DNA of 64,000 nucleotides from CBDDCX01 sp965226925 (GCA_965226925.1 CBDDEN010000006.1:124001-188000); one strand, 5' to 3'; positions 24,581 to 33,684 are shown, counted from the stretch's first letter. Numbers and translations are program-made. Notes: a model not told the origin generated them from the letters alone.

Positions 24581-25803
24581 GGAGTCTCCATTTCGACACG
24601 AACGGTCGACACGATGCGCGCGAGGGCGTCCCGGACCACCGCCGTATCGGAGTGGCGGACGATTACGTACCCCTCGCCCTCATAGGATCCGGAGGCGGGC
24701 TGACCGACCTGGGGCACCTTCGACTCGACGATGATCGCCTTGTAGTCGGCCATGACCTGCTCCAGGCCGCGGACTCGAGCCACGCGGCCTCTTCCCTGCC
24801 CCCGCAGATAAGCGGCCCCCGCAGCGTACGGCCGGGGCCGGGGGGTGAACGTCCCGTGCACCACGACCCTGGCCCACTCCGCGAAGAGGTCGAAGTCGTG
24901 AGCCCAGGAGATCAGATTCACGAAGCGTGCCCCTGGCGGGCGGGCGCCCACCTCGGAGATGGCGACGCTCCCGTCAGGACGCCGGAACCACTCCATGTGG
25001 CTCATCCCCGTATCCATGCCCAGCGCGCTCAACGCGTCCTGAGCCACCGACCGAATCATGTCATAGCGCGGATCCTCGACTTCTCGAGGAAGCACCACAC
25101 ACCATTGGATCCACGGCTCGCGAACGACCTCGAGGGCGGCGGGCACGTAGTCGTTCGTCGAATACCACACCACTTTGCCGCCGATCGCTATCGAGTCGAA
25201 CGAGTGTTCCTCACCAACCACGAACTCCTCGAGCATGAGCGGGCGGGCGGGCGATGCCGGCATCGCGCGGAGGCATCCGTCCAGGTCCACTTCGGAATCG
25301 AGGCGGTAGGTGCCCCTGGACCCTGATCCTTCCTTCGGTTTCACGATGAGCGGGTAGCCGACATCGCGGGCGAACGCCGAGGCCTCGGCGCGTGAAGTCG
25401 CCAGCGTGTGTCGGGCACAGGGTAATCCATGAGCTCGCAGGACACCCTTCATCCGGGCCTTGTCGCGGAAGTTCCGGCCCGCCTCTGCGCCCATTCCCGG
25501 GATGCCGAGATCGTCCCGGAGCTGCCCGAGCGGGACCTGGAGCTCTTCGAGCGTACCGATAAGCCGATGGATCGGGCCCGCCTTGGCCCGAACCGACTCG
25601 AGGGCCGGCCGGATCCCCTCAGCGTCGATCGCGTCTTTGACCTGGACGTGATCCGCCAGGAGAGCCTTCACGTCGGGAGGGAGCCTCTCCTTCGAGTCCT
25701 GGCTGACCAAAGTCGTGCGAACGCCCTCGAGCCGGGCCACCGCGGCGACGAACCGCAGGGTGGTCTCGGCGAAGAACGGGGCGACGAAAACGACGTTTCT
25801 CAT
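24577..25803 (-). CDS. ATP-grasp ligase, paralogue B
   Basis: A 408-residue paralogue of the genes at 23363-24580 and 25994-27217, sharing the order of domains. The N-terminus is MRNVVFVAPFFAETTLRFV. The ATP lobe is YPLIVKPKEGSGSRGTYRL and the adenine-side strand is LMLEEFVVGEEHSFDSIAI. The metal-site segment is ISEVGARPPGARFVNL, and MSHMEWFRRPDG precedes it. It heads a two-gene minus-strand operon with paralogue A (ATGA overlap) and diverges from paralogue C across 190 bp. Expression of both sides from one control region suggests the three ligases act together or on related substrates. Confidence 0.85.
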   Translation of the reverse strand: MRNVVFVAPFFAETTLRFVAAVARLEGVRTTLVSQDSKERLPPDVKALLADHVQVKDAIDAEGIRPALESVRAKAGPIHRLIGTLEELQVPLGQLRDDLGIPGMGAEAGRNFRDKARMKGVLRAHGLPCARHTLATSRAEASAFARDVGYPLIVKPKEGSGSRGTYRLDSEVDLDGCLRAMPASPARPLMLEEFVVGEEHSFDSIAIGGKVVWYSTNDYVPAALEVVREPWIQWCVVLPREVEDPRYDMIRSVAQDALSALGMDTGMSHMEWFRRPDGSVAISEVGARPPGARFVNLISWAHDFDLFAEWARVVVHGTFTPRPRPYAAGAAYLRGQGRGRVARVRGLEQVMADYKAIIVESKVPQVGQPASGSYEGEGYVIVRHSDTAVVRDALARIVSTVRVEMETP

Positions 25804-25993
25804 GGGCCAAAGCTACATGCGGATTCACCCGGCGGAAGTCGTCACCGCGAGGTGGGTCGCCTCGAGAGCCGTCGGTCCTACACCCTCCCCCGCACTTGTT
25901 CGACGACCGGCACCATGTCGCTATCTTATACTCCCTGAATCTGCAGTTCGCCTCGAAGGCTTCGGCCCCGCACCACGGGGCCGACGGTCCGCA
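25804..25993. promoter_or_regulatory. Divergent promoter region between ATP-grasp operons
   Basis: This 190-bp gap separates oppositely oriented ATP-grasp operons and must hold the promoters for both. On the plus strand TTATACT at 25926-25932 looks like a -10 element 62 bases before the start at 25994. No well-spaced -35 was found; TTGTTC at 25896-25901 is about 25 bases away. No clear operator palindrome was seen. Confidence 0.45.
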
Positions 25994-27217
25994 ATGCACA
26001 TCGTTTTTATCGAGCCCATGTTCCCGGGCAACCAGACGGAATTCGTTCGGGCCCTCCATCAGGCGGGCGCAATCGTGACGGCGGTCGGCGAGCGCCCGAA
26101 GGAGGCGCTCGATTCAGATCTTCGCAACTGGTTGTCCCACTACGAACAGGTCTCGTCGGTGGTCGACGTTCCCACACTCACGCGCCTGGTCCAGCAGATC
26201 CACGAGCGCAAGCAGGTACAGCGTCTCGAAGCCACGGTCGAGGCACACACCATGGCGGCCGCCGAGGTGCGTGAGGCCGTGGGGATTCCCGGCACGTCGG
26301 TCAGGACCACGTTCCTCTGCCGCGACAAGCCGTCCATGAAAGAGGCGCTCCGGGGGGGTGGCGTGCCCTGTGCGCAGTCCCTCGGCAGCGGCGACCCGGA
26401 GGAGATCCGCGCGTTCGCTCAGCGAGTGGGCTTCCCGCTCATCGTGAAGCCTCGCTCCGGAGCCGGAGCATCCGGCACGGTACGAGTCGATTCGGTCGAG
26501 GAACTCGACGGGGCGCTGACCGAAGCGCACGTCGGACGCGGGGCCAGCGTCGCGGTCGAGGAATTCATCGAGGGACACGAGGCGTTCTACGACACCATCA
26601 CCATCGGAGGGAGCGTCGCGCACGAGTTCATCACTCACTACTTCCCGAACGTGCTCGAGGCGATGCGCACCCGTTGGATCTCTCCGCAGTTCATCACCAC
26701 GAACCGGGTCGCTTCAGCGCCCGCGTATCAAGAGGTGATCGAAATGGGCCGGAAGGTGATCGACGTCCTCGACATCGATACGTCGGCCACCCACATGGAG
26801 TGGTTCTACGGCGACAAGGGCCTGAGGTTCTCGGAAATCGGGTGCCGGCCACCCGGCGTTCGCGCTTGGGACCTTTACGCCGCCGCCAACGAGATCGACA
26901 TCTACTACGAATGGGCGCTGGCGGTACTCCACGGCCGCACGTCACGCCGGGCGTCACGCAAGTACTCTGCAGGCATCATCAATCTGCGACCGAGCCAGGA
27001 CGGGACCATCCGAGGATACGAGGGGATCGAGGAAGTGCGGGCCCGATTCGGCGAGTGGATCATCGACTACCACTTCCCGTCGGAAGGCACACCCACTCAA
27101 CCCGTGGAGGCGGGATACATGGCCAACGCGTGGCTACGTATGCGGCACGCCGACTTCGACCAGGTCCATTCGATCCTCGACATGGTCGGCCAGACGATCA
27201 AGGTCCACGCCTCGTGA
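25994..27217 (+). CDS. ATP-grasp ligase, paralogue C
   Basis: A 407-residue ATP-grasp ligase related to A and B. It opens MHIVFIEPMFPGNQTEFVRA. The ATP lobe is FPLIVKPRSGAGASGTVRV, with VAVEEFIEGHEAFYDTIT following. The segment ATHMEWFYGDKGLRFSEIGC leads into RPPGVRAW, with GARPPG of A and B changed to GCRPPG. It heads a five-gene plus-strand operon (ligase C, S51-like hydrolase, esterase, ligase D, second esterase). The stop overlaps the next start by four bases (GTGA). Substrate unknown. ATG 25994 is chosen by alignment with the N-termini of A and B. Confidence 0.85.
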   Translation: MHIVFIEPMFPGNQTEFVRALHQAGAIVTAVGERPKEALDSDLRNWLSHYEQVSSVVDVPTLTRLVQQIHERKQVQRLEATVEAHTMAAAEVREAVGIPGTSVRTTFLCRDKPSMKEALRGGGVPCAQSLGSGDPEEIRAFAQRVGFPLIVKPRSGAGASGTVRVDSVEELDGALTEAHVGRGASVAVEEFIEGHEAFYDTITIGGSVAHEFITHYFPNVLEAMRTRWISPQFITTNRVASAPAYQEVIEMGRKVIDVLDIDTSATHMEWFYGDKGLRFSEIGCRPPGVRAWDLYAAANEIDIYYEWALAVLHGRTSRRASRKYSAGIINLRPSQDGTIRGYEGIEEVRARFGEWIIDYHFPSEGTPTQPVEAGYMANAWLRMRHADFDQVHSILDMVGQTIKVHAS

Positions 27218-28143
27218 GCCGAGTCGTCGTCCTCGGACCCCAACAGGAGCTGCAGACGGTCGGACGGACGGTCACCGACCTCGGACTGCTGGGGAGCATC
27301 GCGACCATCACCGCCGGCTGGCAGGAGTGGGAGTCGGACGACTCGGCCCTGAGCGATCAGCTCGGTGGTCGCGACGTCAACCTCCGATTGTATGCCCGTG
27401 CCGACGCGGTCTGGGAGGCCGATCCCGACCCGAGGGCCGGCCACCGGACGATGCAAGACCGCCTGCGACAGCTTCGGGGCCTCTACAACCTGCGCCTGGC
27501 ACAAATGGCCGACGACTGGATGGAGCTGCTCACGGCCTCGGGTCCCGCCGATCTCCTCGATCCGGAGCGTGCCCAGGCGCTCGCCGCGGTTCAGGCGCTC
27601 GACGCGCACCACCTCGATCGCATCGCCGACGTCAGGGCCGACTTCGAGTCCACGTTCAGCCCGCTCGAGCGTCCGGCGGTTGCGCGTGAACGAGCGGAGA
27701 TCCAGCGCCACCTCCGAGGCTGCGCCGGCGTGGTAATCGAGGGGGGTCACGTCGCACTTCTACGCAATCGGCTCGCGCTCTTCGGAATCGGTGACCTGCT
27801 TGCGGACAAGCCGGTCATCGCCTGTTCGGGCGGCGCGATGGTGCTGGGTGAACGAGTCGTCCTGTTTCACGATTCGCCCCCCTCCGGTCCCGGCCATACG
27901 GAGGTCGCTCTCCCGGGCCTCGGGCTCTACCGAGGGTTGGTGCCGCTTCCGCACGCTCGAACACGCCTAAGGCTCGACGATGCAACGCGCGTGGCTCGCA
28001 TGGTGGCTCGCTTCGCACCGGATCCCTGTGTAGTGCTGGGTCCCGGCACGAGGCTCGACTGGGACGGTGCGGCTTGGTCGCCGTTCGACGTGGAACGTCT
28101 GAGCGAGGACGGGTCGGTACGGCGCTGGGAGGCCGCCGCGTGA
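27214..28143 (+). CDS. S51 / cyanophycinase-like (type 1 glutamine amidotransferase-fold) hydrolase
   Basis: A 309-residue cytoplasmic protein. The central motif KPVIACSGGAMVLGERVVLF has the nucleophile-elbow form C-S-G-G-A-M seen in peptidase E and cyanophycinase-type serine hydrolases of family S51. GCAGVVIEGGHVALLRN resembles the preceding strand-turn. The N-terminal 150 residues are helical and less recognisable. S51 enzymes cleave aspartyl dipeptides or the cyanophycin backbone. Placed directly after an ATP-grasp ligase, it could hydrolyse that ligase's product. The exact substrate is not deducible. It starts at GTG 27214, overlapping the ligase stop, and its own stop overlaps the next start. 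Confidence 0.65.
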   Translation: MSRVVVLGPQQELQTVGRTVTDLGLLGSIATITAGWQEWESDDSALSDQLGGRDVNLRLYARADAVWEADPDPRAGHRTMQDRLRQLRGLYNLRLAQMADDWMELLTASGPADLLDPERAQALAAVQALDAHHLDRIADVRADFESTFSPLERPAVARERAEIQRHLRGCAGVVIEGGHVALLRNRLALFGIGDLLADKPVIACSGGAMVLGERVVLFHDSPPSGPGHTEVALPGLGLYRGLVPLPHARTRLRLDDATRVARMVARFAPDPCVVLGPGTRLDWDGAAWSPFDVERLSEDGSVRRWEAAA

Positions 28144-29324
28144 GGCGTGTGGCCGAAGCCCAGGAGGCGCTTCACCGCCGCATAGACCGGAAGGGACTCG
28201 CGATCAGTGAGTTGATCGACGGCGGTCCAACGCCGGAACGTATCGAAGCGTTCCTGGCCGAACACACGTTCCCGATCGTCGAGGGCACCCGTTGTACGAT
28301 CGTGTTCCGCGGTGAGGCCGGGGACGTGCGACTGCGGCACTGGATCTATGGGCTCCCCACGGCCGAGCCGTTCGAGCGTATTCCGGGAACCGACCTCTGG
28401 TACCACATTCTCGAACTTCCGGAACGATCGCGCGTCGAATACAAGCTCGAGGTCCAGACAGGGCGTGGCGTACGCTTGATTCAGGATCCCCTCAACCCGC
28501 AGTTGGCGCTGGATCCATTCGGCGCCAACTCGGTGCTCCACAGCACCGGTTACGAGGTGCCGGACTGGGCTCGGGAGGATCCGGACGTTCCGCAGGGGAG
28601 CCTCGAGGAACGGGTCTTCACGAGTGAAGCGCTCGAGAGTCAGCGCAGGATTACGGTGTACCGACCGGCCCGGTTCAAGGTGACTCGACGGTACCCTCTG
28701 TTGATCGTGCATGACGGGGGGGACTACCTCCGTTTCGCCGACCTGCGGACGGTGCTCGACAACCTGATCCACCGCATGGAGATCCCGGGGCTCATCGCGG
28801 TCATGACGCACCCGCCGGACAGGATGCTGCAGTACCGCGACCATGCCGAGCACGCGCGATATCTCGCCGAAGAGCTGGTGCCGGCGCTCGAGTCGGAGCT
28901 TCCCCTGATCGGCGAACCGGCGGGGCGTGGAATCATGGGGGCCAGCCTCGGGGCGGTCGCATCACTCAGCACCGCGATCCGATACCCGGGCTTTTTCGGA
29001 CGACTCCTGCTGCAGTCCGGCTCCTTCGCCTTCAGCGATATCGGCTCACACCATCGTGGGCCGGTCTTCGACCCGATCGCCGACATGGTGAACGCCTACC
29101 GTGCCGAACCGGCGGCCGTGAGCGACAGGGTCTTCGTGAGTTGCGGCACCTACGAGTCGATGATCTACGAGAACCGCTCGCTCGTCCCGCTTCTGCAGAA
29201 GACCGGGATGACGGTACGCTACGTCGAAGCGAGGGACGGCCATAACTGGGAAGCCTGGAGGGATCACCTTCGCGATGGGCTCTCTTTTATGTTCCCGGGA
29301 CCGATGTGGTGGGTCTATTCCTGA
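28140..29324 (+). CDS. Esterase D / enterochelin-esterase-like hydrolase with N-terminal early-set domain
   Basis: A 394-residue protein. The N-terminal part (residues about 40-140) looks like an early-set domain of the enterochelin-esterase type. Visible pieces are FRGEAGDVRLRHWIYGLP and ELPERSRVEYKLEVQTGRG. The C-terminal alpha/beta hydrolase has RYPLLIVHDGGDYL, then the nucleophile elbow GIMGASLGAVASL. The catalytic His is in DGHNWEAWRDHL. Enterochelin esterases cut trilactone siderophores, but no siderophore genes are here, and early-set domains also bind alpha-glucans. An ester of a glucan or peptide is possible, by inference. GTG 28140 overlaps the previous stop. Confidence 0.8.
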   Translation: MRRVAEAQEALHRRIDRKGLAISELIDGGPTPERIEAFLAEHTFPIVEGTRCTIVFRGEAGDVRLRHWIYGLPTAEPFERIPGTDLWYHILELPERSRVEYKLEVQTGRGVRLIQDPLNPQLALDPFGANSVLHSTGYEVPDWAREDPDVPQGSLEERVFTSEALESQRRITVYRPARFKVTRRYPLLIVHDGGDYLRFADLRTVLDNLIHRMEIPGLIAVMTHPPDRMLQYRDHAEHARYLAEELVPALESELPLIGEPAGRGIMGASLGAVASLSTAIRYPGFFGRLLLQSGSFAFSDIGSHHRGPVFDPIADMVNAYRAEPAAVSDRVFVSCGTYESMIYENRSLVPLLQKTGMTVRYVEARDGHNWEAWRDHLRDGLSFMFPGPMWWVYS

Positions 29325-29366
29325 TGTCGACGGGTTGGCCCACTTTCACTCGCTCGGAGCGCGCGC

Positions 29367-30608
29367 ATGGCTGACGTGACACGAAAGATCGGACTCTCCT
29401 TGGGGGCCGATGTCTGCTGGCCGATCGCGTTCACCGAAATCATGAACCGGCTCGACCTGAGCGTGCCGCACGGAGGCGACAACGTCCGTATCGAAGTCGA
29501 GCGCATGACCATCGAGCCGTTCGACCTCGAGGAGCACGCGTCCTACGACGTCGTCATCGATCGTCTGACGCACTGGTACAACGTGCGCCGAGAGTGGATC
29601 AAGAAGGCGGTCCTCTTGGACGACGTGTACGTCTTCAACAACCCCTGGTCCGTGCAGTCGATGGAGAAGTTGACCTCGTACGCGGCGATGATCCGGTTGG
29701 GATTCCCGATCCCCAAGACCTGGCTGTTGCCCCCGAAGTCCTACGACATGGACGAGAAGGACCTCGACTTCACGCTACGCGAATACGCGCGCTACTTCGA
29801 TCTGGAAAAGATCGGCGCGAGCGTAGGGTATCCGCTCTTCATGAAGCCCTACGACGGCGGAGGATGGCGCGCGGTCTCGAAGGTCGACGACGCCGATCAG
29901 CTCAAGGCGGCGTACGAGGAGAGCGGAAGCGCGGTCATGCACCTCCAAGCGGCAGTCACGCCGTTCGACCGTTTCGTGCGCTGTGTGGGACTGGGACCGC
30001 AGACACGCGTGATCCTCTACGACATCGAGGCACCGCTCCACAACCGCTACACACTCGAGCGCGACTTCGCCACCGAGGATGAGTTGTCGCTCATCCGGGA
30101 CATGACGCTGGTCATCAACGCCTTCTTCGCTTGGGACTTCAACTCCTGCGAGCTCATCCACAAGGACGGCGTGTGGCACCCGATAGACTTCGCGAACCCG
30201 TGCCCCGACTCACAGGTCACGTCGCTGCATTATCACTTCCCCTGGTTGATCCTGGCCAACCTACGCTGGTCGATCTTCGCAGCGGTGACGAAGCGTCAGA
30301 TGCGCCCCATGGGCTGGCGTCGTTACTTCTCCTCGGTCGAGGAAGGGATGACCCTTCGCGAGCGCCTGGACGCGCTCATGCCGATCGTCCACCGCCGCTT
30401 CGAAACCGAACGATTCGAAGAATTCTGCGAGGATCACCTGGCGCACCTGCCTGAGGTGGCGAGGAGCTTCTTCACCTCTGCCGATGCGAAGGACGCGGTG
30501 CGCCAAAAGGTGAGGCGACTGTTCCCGGAAAACGAGGTCGAAGAGTTCACCGACCTCTTCTTCCAGCGGATCCAAAGCTGGGTCGAGATCGAGGGAGACA
30601 GCGCATGA
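29367..30608 (+). CDS. ATP-grasp-like ligase D (divergent)
   Basis: A 413-residue protein with an ATP-grasp-type lobe. The segment YPLFMKPYDGGGWRAV holds the ATP-binding Lys and Gly-rich loop, and a late strand (DFNSCELIHKDGVWHPIDFA) carries candidate metal ligands (Glu, Asp). The N-terminal region (FNNPWSVQSMEKLTSYAAMI) resembles the substrate-side part of RimK/glutathione-synthetase-type ligases. It is not closely similar to A, B or C. GGAG lies about 8 bases before the ATG. The gap to the esterase before it is 42 bases, and its stop overlaps the following gene's ATG (ATGA). Substrate unknown. Confidence 0.75.
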   Translation: MADVTRKIGLSLGADVCWPIAFTEIMNRLDLSVPHGGDNVRIEVERMTIEPFDLEEHASYDVVIDRLTHWYNVRREWIKKAVLLDDVYVFNNPWSVQSMEKLTSYAAMIRLGFPIPKTWLLPPKSYDMDEKDLDFTLREYARYFDLEKIGASVGYPLFMKPYDGGGWRAVSKVDDADQLKAAYEESGSAVMHLQAAVTPFDRFVRCVGLGPQTRVILYDIEAPLHNRYTLERDFATEDELSLIRDMTLVINAFFAWDFNSCELIHKDGVWHPIDFANPCPDSQVTSLHYHFPWLILANLRWSIFAAVTKRQMRPMGWRRYFSSVEEGMTLRERLDALMPIVHRRFETERFEEFCEDHLAHLPEVARSFFTSADAKDAVRQKVRRLFPENEVEEFTDLFFQRIQSWVEIEGDSA

Positions 30609-31411
30609 AGGTGAAGGACTCCTGGCACTCCGAGCGGCTCGGCTGCGAGGTCAACGTCGCGCGCTGGGGCGTGGTCGGCGTGCCGTTCTTGATCTTCCCA
30701 ACCGCCGGGGGCGACGCGGAGGAGATCGAGCGTTTTCTCGTCATCGATACACTCGCCCCCTTTCTCCAGGCGGGCCGCGTCAAGATCTACTCGTGCGACT
30801 CGATCGCCGGCCGCGCGATGCTGACCGGCGAGGGAACCCCGGCCGACCGCATGCGCCTGATGAATCGATTCCTCGACTTCATCGGCGAGGAGTTGGTTCC
30901 GGCAATCCGTACCGACTGTCGGTCGGAGGACATCGGCATCGTGGTGGGTGGCTCCTCGATCGGCGCCTTCAACGCGTTGGCGTCGATCTGCCGGTTCCCG
31001 GAGGCTTTCACGCACGCGTTGTGCATGTCGGGCACGTACGACCTCGAGCGTTTCCTCAAAGCACCGATCACTCACGACTTCTGGGTTTCGTCGCCCGTGC
31101 ACTACCTGGCGGACTTGGACGGGCCCCGGCTGGAGGCGCTTCGCCGCAGGATGATCCTACTGCCCTCCGGCGAGGGTAAGGCGGAAGACATCGAGGAGTC
31201 GTGGCGAGTCGCGCAGTTACTCGGCTCGAAAGGCATTCCCAATCGAGTCGATTCGTGGGGCAAGGAATGGGATCACGATTGGCCCACCTGGCGCAACATG
31301 CTCCACCGGTACGTGAACGAACTCACGCCTGGGCCACGTGAGGCCGGCGAAGCGGACCCGGAGACGAGCGACGCGGATCTGGAGACGAGCGACGCCGACC
31401 TGGAGGCTTGA
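30605..31411 (+). CDS. Esterase-like alpha/beta hydrolase
   Basis: A 268-residue cytoplasmic alpha/beta-fold protein. FLIFPTAGGDAEEIERF precedes the core, and the nucleophile elbow is VVGGSSIGAFNAL. The catalytic His is in KEWDHDWPTWRNML. It resembles the esterase/putative tannase-like group also found beside ATP-grasp ligases in other bacteria; its substrate is unknown. The C-terminus ends in an acidic tandem repeat (ETSDADLETSDADLEA), from a 24-bp direct repeat at about 31360-31408. Last gene of the five-gene plus-strand operon, ending 16 bases before the convergent phosphorylase. Confidence 0.8.
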   Translation: MKVKDSWHSERLGCEVNVARWGVVGVPFLIFPTAGGDAEEIERFLVIDTLAPFLQAGRVKIYSCDSIAGRAMLTGEGTPADRMRLMNRFLDFIGEELVPAIRTDCRSEDIGIVVGGSSIGAFNALASICRFPEAFTHALCMSGTYDLERFLKAPITHDFWVSSPVHYLADLDGPRLEALRRRMILLPSGEGKAEDIEESWRVAQLLGSKGIPNRVDSWGKEWDHDWPTWRNMLHRYVNELTPGPREAGEADPETSDADLETSDADLEA

Positions 31412-31426
31412 GGCCGGCCCTCGCCA

Positions 31427-33580
31427 TCAGGCGGTCGGGGGTTCGTCTCCCAGGGTGTCCCCACGGAGTGCCGGTGCGTAGTAGCGGTTCACGTAGTCGT
31501 GGAGCATGCGCTCAGTCGTGAACTGCCGGCCCGCGACCCACAGTGCGTTCTTCATGCGCTCCGCCCATCCGAGCGGCACGCCCCCGGCATCCCGCTCGTA
31601 GTACAGCGGAACGACTTCTTCCTCCAGAAGACGGAACAGGTGGTCCCAGTCCACCTCGTCCGGGTCACCCAAGTCGGGCGCGGCGGGGATCATCCATCCG
31701 TTCATTCCGTTGTGACCTTCGGCCCACCAGCCATCCATCGTCCCGAGTTGAGGCACCAGGTTCATGGCTGCCTTCATGCCGCTGGTGCCCGACGCCTCCA
31801 TCGGTATACGCGGCACGTTCAGCCAGACGTCCACCCCCTGCAAGAGCGCGTGGGCAAGATGCATCTCGTAGTCCTCCACGAACGCGACCCGACCCTCCGT
31901 GCGGCCGTCGCAGGCGAGCTGGTGGATGCGCTGCAAGATGCGCTTGCCGTCGTCGTCGGCCGGGTGCGCCTTGCCGGAGAACACGATCTGCACCGGCCGA
32001 CCCGTGTCGGTCAGGAGTGCGTACAGGCGCTCCTCCTCTCGCAAGAGAAGGTCGGCACGCTTGTACGTGGCAAAGCGGCGGGCGAAGCCCAGGGTAAGTG
32101 TCTCAGGATCGAGGAGAGGGCCCGCAGCCGCCAGGTTCTTCGCGACCTCCCGGTGCGAACGCCACCGCCGGCGAGCGTGCTCCCTGAGAAAGCCGGAGGT
32201 CTCGCGCTTCAGGCTCAGATGGACGGTCCACACACGCGCGTCATCGATCTCGAGCACCCGGTCCCAGAGACCGGGCTCTTCGATCCGTTCTGCCCAACGG
32301 GCCCCCAACTCGTCATCGAGCATGCGTTGAACGCTATCGGCCATCCAAGTCCAGCGGTGCACGCCGTTGGTGACATGACCGATGGGCACCTCGTCCTCAG
32401 GTCGATCCGGCCAAAGGCCGCTCCAGATACGGCGTGACTCGCGACCGTGACGCTCCGACACCCCGTTGACGCTGTGCGAGAAGCGGATCGCGGCGGCGGT
32501 CATGTGGAAGACGTCCTCGCCCTCCACCAGAGAGTGGCCAAGCTTCATGAACTCGCTCCGATCGATGCCGAGATCCTCCCACACGGTCCCGAGACACGCT
32601 TCGATCTGGGCGCTCGTGAAGTCGTCGTGCCCGGCCGGCACCGGCGTGTGGGTCGTGAACACCGATCGGGTACGTACCTGGTCGATCGCCTCCTGAAGCC
32701 CAAGCCCCGTTTCCAGGATTTCGCGCGTCCGCTCCACCATCATGAACGCCGCGTGACCCTCGTTGGCGTGCCAGCATCCGGGATGCAGGTCCAGCGCCCT
32801 CAAGACCCTGACTCCGCCCGTGCCGAGCACCCATTCCTGCTTGAGGCGCAACTCTTCGCCCCAATCGTAGAGGTGGGCGGTCAGCTCTCTGTCCTCCTGG
32901 GCGTTCGCCGGGAGATCCGTGTCCAGCAGAATCACGCGGCTACGCCCGACCTTCATTTCCCACGCGCCCAACTCGACCGTCCTACCCTCCAGGCGAACGG
33001 CGGCGAGACCCGGGCCGTCGGTGGAGTGCAAAGGGGTCAGGGGGAGCACCGAAGGATCGAAGCTCGTGTCCTCGTCCACCTGCCACCCGTCTTCGTCGAA
33101 GCTCTGGTCGAAGTACCCACGGGAGTACAGGAGCCCGACCGCGACCAGCGGCAGCCCCACGTCCGACGCCGACTTGACGTGGTCACCGGCGAGGATCCCG
33201 AGTCCGCCCGAGTAGATGGGAACCGAACGGTGCAGGGCGAACTCCGCGCAGAAGTACACGACGAGGGCATTCTCCAGATCCCCGTGATTCGCCTGGAACC
33301 AGGTGCCGTTCGGCGACGTCAATACCGACATCTGGGTCTGGACCGACGCGAGCAGAGCCAGGATGCCGGGATCGACGGCGCATTCCTCGAGCCGCTCCGT
33401 CGCGATCTCCTGTAGAAGGCGAACCGGTTCATCGCGCACGGCGGACCACAGCACCGGATCCAGGCGGCGAAACAACTCCCGAGCGTCACGGGACCAGGAC
33501 CAGGAGAAGTCCATAACGATGTCGACCAATCCGGCGAGCGGTTCGGGAACTCCACTGATACTCTGGCGGGCAGCTTTCAT
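31427..33580 (-). CDS. glgP: Alpha-glucan phosphorylase (GT35, DUF3417 type)
   Basis: A pyridoxal-phosphate enzyme releasing glucose 1-phosphate from alpha-1,4 glucans. The N-terminus (GLVDIVMDFSWSWSRDAREL) matches the DUF3417 domain of the shorter bacterial/archaeal phosphorylase group. IYSGGLGILAGDHVKSASD is strongly conserved. The cofactor Lys is in ASGTSGMKAAMNLVP, and GFARRFATYKRADLLL is a further core motif. At 717 residues it fits this subfamily rather than the 800-residue muscle type. ATG 33580 is preferred to TTG 33589. It is 104 bases downstream of the PGM1-like ligase and likely co-transcribed. It provides glycogen breakdown to match glgA/glgB. Confidence 0.93.
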   Translation of the reverse strand: MKAARQSISGVPEPLAGLVDIVMDFSWSWSRDARELFRRLDPVLWSAVRDEPVRLLQEIATERLEECAVDPGILALLASVQTQMSVLTSPNGTWFQANHGDLENALVVYFCAEFALHRSVPIYSGGLGILAGDHVKSASDVGLPLVAVGLLYSRGYFDQSFDEDGWQVDEDTSFDPSVLPLTPLHSTDGPGLAAVRLEGRTVELGAWEMKVGRSRVILLDTDLPANAQEDRELTAHLYDWGEELRLKQEWVLGTGGVRVLRALDLHPGCWHANEGHAAFMMVERTREILETGLGLQEAIDQVRTRSVFTTHTPVPAGHDDFTSAQIEACLGTVWEDLGIDRSEFMKLGHSLVEGEDVFHMTAAAIRFSHSVNGVSERHGRESRRIWSGLWPDRPEDEVPIGHVTNGVHRWTWMADSVQRMLDDELGARWAERIEEPGLWDRVLEIDDARVWTVHLSLKRETSGFLREHARRRWRSHREVAKNLAAAGPLLDPETLTLGFARRFATYKRADLLLREEERLYALLTDTGRPVQIVFSGKAHPADDDGKRILQRIHQLACDGRTEGRVAFVEDYEMHLAHALLQGVDVWLNVPRIPMEASGTSGMKAAMNLVPQLGTMDGWWAEGHNGMNGWMIPAAPDLGDPDEVDWDHLFRLLEEEVVPLYYERDAGGVPLGWAERMKNALWVAGRQFTTERMLHDYVNRYYAPALRGDTLGDEPPTA

Positions 33581-33684
33581 TGAGGCCAATCGGGAAACGT
33601 CGGGGGCTGGGTATCGGAATCGGGACTACGGCGGCGAAATCTGGCAGCTTTCCTCGTCCAGTTGAAGATGTGCCCCGCCGCTCC

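Noticed and set aside
25896..25932. A complete sigma-70 promoter before ATP-grasp C
   Set aside because: TTGTTC to TATACT spacing is about 25 bases, too long; only the -10-like box is retained in the annotation.
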